A DNA stretch of 64,000 nucleotides, from positions 1,706,001-1,770,000 of the forward strand of contig NZ_CP124535.1 of assembly GCF_029953595.1 (NCBI RefSeq). The letters are read 5' to 3'. The notes beneath the pieces were generated by a model. The model was not told the origin of the DNA and ran no database searches. It saw only the letters and a list, made by a program, of their open reading frames with translations. The position numbers and the translations under genes were made by a program. The first letter of the stretch is position 1, and each line of letters starts with the position of its first letter. Source of the stretch: Fuscovulum ytuae (GTDB lineage: Bacteria > Pseudomonadota > Alphaproteobacteria > Rhodobacterales > Rhodobacteraceae). Below are positions 61,682-64,000 of the stretch, in pieces.

Positions 61682-62770
61682 TCAGAAGGACCAGCGGGTG
61701 AAAGTGTCGGGACCAAGGGTGGCGGTTTCAACGAGGCGCGGCCTTTGGGCGTCAGCCAGAGTTGAGAGGCCGAGCGGGCCGAGGACGGGGATGCCATCCG
61801 CACCGATCAGGCAGCCCGCCTGAAACAGGGCGAGTTCATCGACCAGGCGCGCGCGGATCAGGGCGGCGGCGAATTGGCCCCCGGCTTCGATCAAGATGCG
61901 GGTCAGACCTTCGGTGGCGAGGGTGTGGAAGGCCGCTGTCAGGTTCAGGTGGGGCCCTTCGGTCGGGATTTCGATCAACCGCGCCCCAGTCGCCTCCCAT
62001 GCGGCGCGGGCCGGGTTCGGGGCGTCAGGGGCATGCAGGACCCAGACAGGATTTTCGCGTGCAGAGCGGCCAAGGCGGCCGTCGGGCGGGCTTTTCAACC
62101 GGGCATCGGCCAGAAGGCGCAAGGGTTGGTGGGCCGCCCCCATGTCGCGCGCCGTCAGGTCCGGATCATCGGCAAGGGCTGTGGCCGATGAGGTCAGCAC
62201 CGCATCATGCGTCATCCGCATCAGATGGACGCGGCGGCGCGCGGCAGGGCCGGTGATCCAGCGGCTTTCGCCCGTGCCCGTGGCGATGCGCCCGTCCAAT
62301 GTGGCCGCGAGTTTCAGCGTGACGAAGGGCAGGCCTTGGGTGATGCGCTTGAGGAAGCCTGCCTGAAGCTGCCGCGCCCGCGCCTCAAGCACCGCTTCGG
62401 TGACCTGCACCCCGTTTGCCCGCAAGCTGGCATGCCCCCGCCCCGAAACGCGGGGATCGGGATCGGTGAGCGCTGTCACCACGCGGGCCAGACCCGCAGC
62501 AGAGAGCGCCTCGGCACAAGGCGGGGTCTTGCCATGATGGGCGCAGGGTTCCAGTGTGACATAGGCGGTCGCGCCCTGTGCCGTCGCCCCGGCCTGATCC
62601 AGCGCCATGCGTTCGGCATGCGGACGCCCGCCCGGCTGCGTCCAGCCGCGCCCAATCACGCGGCCCTCCTTGACGATCACGCAGCCTACGGCAGGGTTTG
62701 GCCATGTGCGCCCCAGCCCCCGCGCGGCCAGCGCGAGGGCGTGGGACATATGGACCTCGTCTTCGGTCAC
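61682..62770 (-). CDS. ribD: Riboflavin biosynthesis deaminase/reductase RibD
   Basis: 362 residues. Bifunctional: N-terminal deaminase with zinc motif PHAERMAL and CAHHGKTPPC, C-terminal reductase (about 150-362, VTLKLAATLDGRIATGTGES, LIEAGGQFAAALI). The GTG 62770 is chosen because DEVHMSHALALAARGLG fits the family N-terminus; ATG 62749 with GAGG five bases before it is an alternative. It follows nrdR by ten bp. Confidence 0.92.
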   Translation of the reverse strand: MTEDEVHMSHALALAARGLGRTWPNPAVGCVIVKEGRVIGRGWTQPGGRPHAERMALDQAGATAQGATAYVTLEPCAHHGKTPPCAEALSAAGLARVVTALTDPDPRVSGRGHASLRANGVQVTEAVLEARARQLQAGFLKRITQGLPFVTLKLAATLDGRIATGTGESRWITGPAARRRVHLMRMTHDAVLTSSATALADDPDLTARDMGAAHQPLRLLADARLKSPPDGRLGRSARENPVWVLHAPDAPNPARAAWEATGARLIEIPTEGPHLNLTAAFHTLATEGLTRILIEAGGQFAAALIRARLVDELALFQAGCLIGADGIPVLGPLGLSTLADAQRPRLVETATLGPDTFTRWSF

Positions 62771-62780
62771 ATGCGGCCCG

Positions 62781-63248
62781 TCACTCGTCCGGCGAGGCGC
62801 CGGGGCGCAGTTCGCTGACGAATTTGTCGAAATCGTCTGCGGCCTGGAAGTTCTTGTAGACGCTGGCAAAGCGCACATAGGCCACGGTGTCGATCCGGGC
62901 GAGGGATTCCATCACGATCTCGCCGATCACCTTGGATTGGATATCGGTTTCGCCAAGGCTTTCCAGCCGGCGGACGATGCCCGAGATCATCTGATCGATG
63001 CGATCGGGATCGATGGGCCGCTTTTGCATTGCGATACGGATGGACCGTTCAAGCTTTGCGCGGTCGAAATCTTCGCGCTTGCCAGAGGATTTGATGACCA
63101 CAAGGTCACGCAGCTGCACCCGTTCATAGGTGGTGAAACGCCCCCCGCATGCCGGGCAAAAGCGCCGACGGCGGATGGAAACGTGGTCTTCGGCGGGACG
63201 GCTGTCCTTCACCTGGGTATCGATATTGCCGCAGAATGGGCAGCGCAT
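62781..63248 (-). CDS. nrdR: Transcriptional repressor NrdR
   Basis: 155 residues. Zinc ribbon [17 protein letters not shown] and [20 protein letters not shown], then the ATP-cone (about 48-135). It represses ribonucleotide reductase genes and binds paired boxes. nrdR-ribD is a common order in alphaproteobacteria. No nrd gene is in this window, but an NrdR-like box is found before thyA. Confidence 0.97.
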   Translation of the reverse strand: MRCPFCGNIDTQVKDSRPAEDHVSIRRRRFCPACGGRFTTYERVQLRDLVVIKSSGKREDFDRAKLERSIRIAMQKRPIDPDRIDQMISGIVRRLESLGETDIQSKVIGEIVMESLARIDTVAYVRFASVYKNFQAADDFDKFVSELRPGASPDE

Positions 63249-63475
63249 GGCCCCCTCCTTGCTTGTTGTTGGTTACGCCTGCCTCATGCCGGGGTGTTCC
63301 CCCCGGTTCGACGCAAACTATAGGGGCGCGGGCGAGGTTTCGGCTAGGGGGAAGTTAACGGCCCCATATGCAGGGGGCGTGATGTGTGGCGGCGGGGACT
63401 CAGGGGGTGGGGGTGAGGGGGGCGCCCACCTTCGGATGGGCATCGCGTAGGGCGGGGTTCTCCCCGCTGTTCGGA

Positions 63476-63730
63476 TCAATAGTGGTAGCGGTATTGGGCG
63501 ATGATCAGCGCCTCATCTTCCACCCGATAGACAAGGCGATGTTCGCGGTCGATGCGACGGGACCGATGGCCGGAAGAATCGCGTTTCAACGGCTCCGGTT
63601 TGCCCGCACCCTCAAAGGGATGCCGCTGACATTCCATGATCAGACGGTTCAGTTTGCGGAGCATCGCGCGGTCATTCTCGACCCGATGTTGATACTGGTC
63701 CCAGCCCTCGCCGTGAAACTCCAGCCTTAT
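63476..63730 (-). CDS. yoeB: YoeB-family mRNA interferase toxin with non-standard start codon
   Basis: 84 residues if translated from ATA 63730, exactly the YoeB length. RLEFHGEGWDQYQHRVENDR then LRKLNRLIMECQRHPFEGAG, KPEPLKRDSSG, SRRIDREHRLVY and the terminal YHY are diagnostic. Catalytic residues Glu46, Arg65, His83 and Tyr84 are present. No ATG/GTG/TTG exists at the expected start: the position is ATA overlapping the antitoxin stop as ATAA. The internal ATG at 63664 would remove 22 residues. A hairpin (63452-63467) follows. Confidence 0.8.
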   Translation of the reverse strand: MRLEFHGEGWDQYQHRVENDRAMLRKLNRLIMECQRHPFEGAGKPEPLKRDSSGHRSRRIDREHRLVYRVEDEALIIAQYRYHY

Positions 63731-63999
63731 TCTTCTTCGTAACGCAGAAGTTCTTCCATCGTCTTGACGACCACTTTGCCCTCGCGTCCTTCTTGGATCG
63801 CCCGGTCCGGCGCCGCCTTGTTGGCGGGGGAGGCGGTCAGATAGGTGGTTTCGTCCATACTGGACCAGTCTTCCAAGCTGACCATGACCACAGGCCGACC
63901 GCCCGCGCGGGTGACAATGACGGGTTCGAGGTCATCGTTCACGCGGCCCATGACACCGGAGAGATTGGCGCGGAGTTCGGTGGAGGTGAGGGTTTTCAT
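63727..63999 (-). CDS. yefM: YefM/Phd-family antitoxin
   Basis: 90 residues. MKTLTSTELRANLSGVMGRV, NDDLEPVIVTRAGGRPVVMV, SLEDWSSMDETTYL are typical of YefM, the DNA-binding antitoxin that neutralises YoeB and represses the operon; the C-terminal half (about 55-90) should bind the toxin. It precedes yoeB; its stop overlaps the toxin start region by ATAA. The promoter is outside the window. Confidence 0.92.
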   Translation of the reverse strand: MKTLTSTELRANLSGVMGRVNDDLEPVIVTRAGGRPVVMVSLEDWSSMDETTYLTASPANKAAPDRAIQEGREGKVVVKTMEELLRYEEE

Positions 64000-64000
64000 G

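Noticed and set aside
63249-63475. Possible small gene between nrdR and yoeB.
   Set aside because: Only G/C-rich sequence with short hairpins (for example 63452-63467); no reading frame with similarity or ribosome site.

Overview
The window is chromosomal DNA from a GC-rich alphaproteobacterium, most probably a member of the Rhodobacterales (Rhodobacter, Tabrizicola or Gemmobacter type). The evidence is the gene content: an FdVI-type 2Fe-2S ferredoxin, DUF6476, DUF2842, DUF1178 and DUF2065 proteins, the PhaC/PhaP/PhaR/PhaZ set with CTGC-N3-GCAG operators, an alphaproteobacterial LexA box (GTTC-N7-GTTC), and several families of Rhodobacterales-like intergenic repeats. I see no rRNA, tRNA, CRISPR array, insertion sequence or prophage.

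Layout. 1-1.6 kb: the first codons of rpoH, rluD, and a small membrane protein gene divergent from rluD. 1.9-8.8 kb: a polyamine-type ABC transporter (potABCD-like) flanked by two amidase-signature genes. 8.8-11 kb: a translationally coupled glutathione peroxidase / histone-deacetylase-like / RNA cyclic phosphodiesterase operon. 11.3-14.7 kb: NUDIX hydrolase, DUF1178, Hint-domain protein, ferredoxin, an SOS-box-preceded stand-alone OB-fold of DnaE2 type, and a peptidoglycan-binding lipoprotein. 14.7-21 kb (minus strand): rpiA-gor, hflK-hflC-DUF2065 and a DegP-type protease. 21-29 kb: EF-hand protein, GST, L-serine dehydratase, DMT exporter, thiamine pyrophosphokinase, and an 899-residue Ala/Glu/Val-rich protein with 39-bp tandem repeats. 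29-37 kb: housekeeping (purA, secG, pyrG, terC-like, rlmJ, PhzF, TerB).

37.4-47 kb is a nitrogen locus: a polar amino acid/amine ABC transporter followed by two glutamine synthetase-like ligases, a class I amidotransferase, a PuuB-like oxidase and a DegT-type aminotransferase. Together these could import and gamma-glutamylate amines (Puu-type pathway). 47-52.5 kb is the polyhydroxybutyrate locus: LysR regulator, phaR, phaP, phaC and divergent phaZ, with PhaR operators in front of phaP and phaR. 52.5-55 kb holds three coupled alpha/beta hydrolases, one without a nucleophile serine. 55-64 kb: thrS, cold-shock protein, ArsC-like protein, DUF2177, sulfotransferase, thyA-folA, gloA, ribD, nrdR and a yoeB/yefM toxin-antitoxin pair whose toxin lacks a standard start codon.

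The observations I consider most worth following up are: the SOS-controlled, probably leaderless DnaE2 OB-fold gene; a dispersed element of 12-bp periodic units found at both ends of the window with identical internal geometry; a ribosome-binding-site-sequestering leader at pyrG; an NrdR-box-like palindrome at the thyA promoter; and four consecutive perfect hairpins after pyrG.
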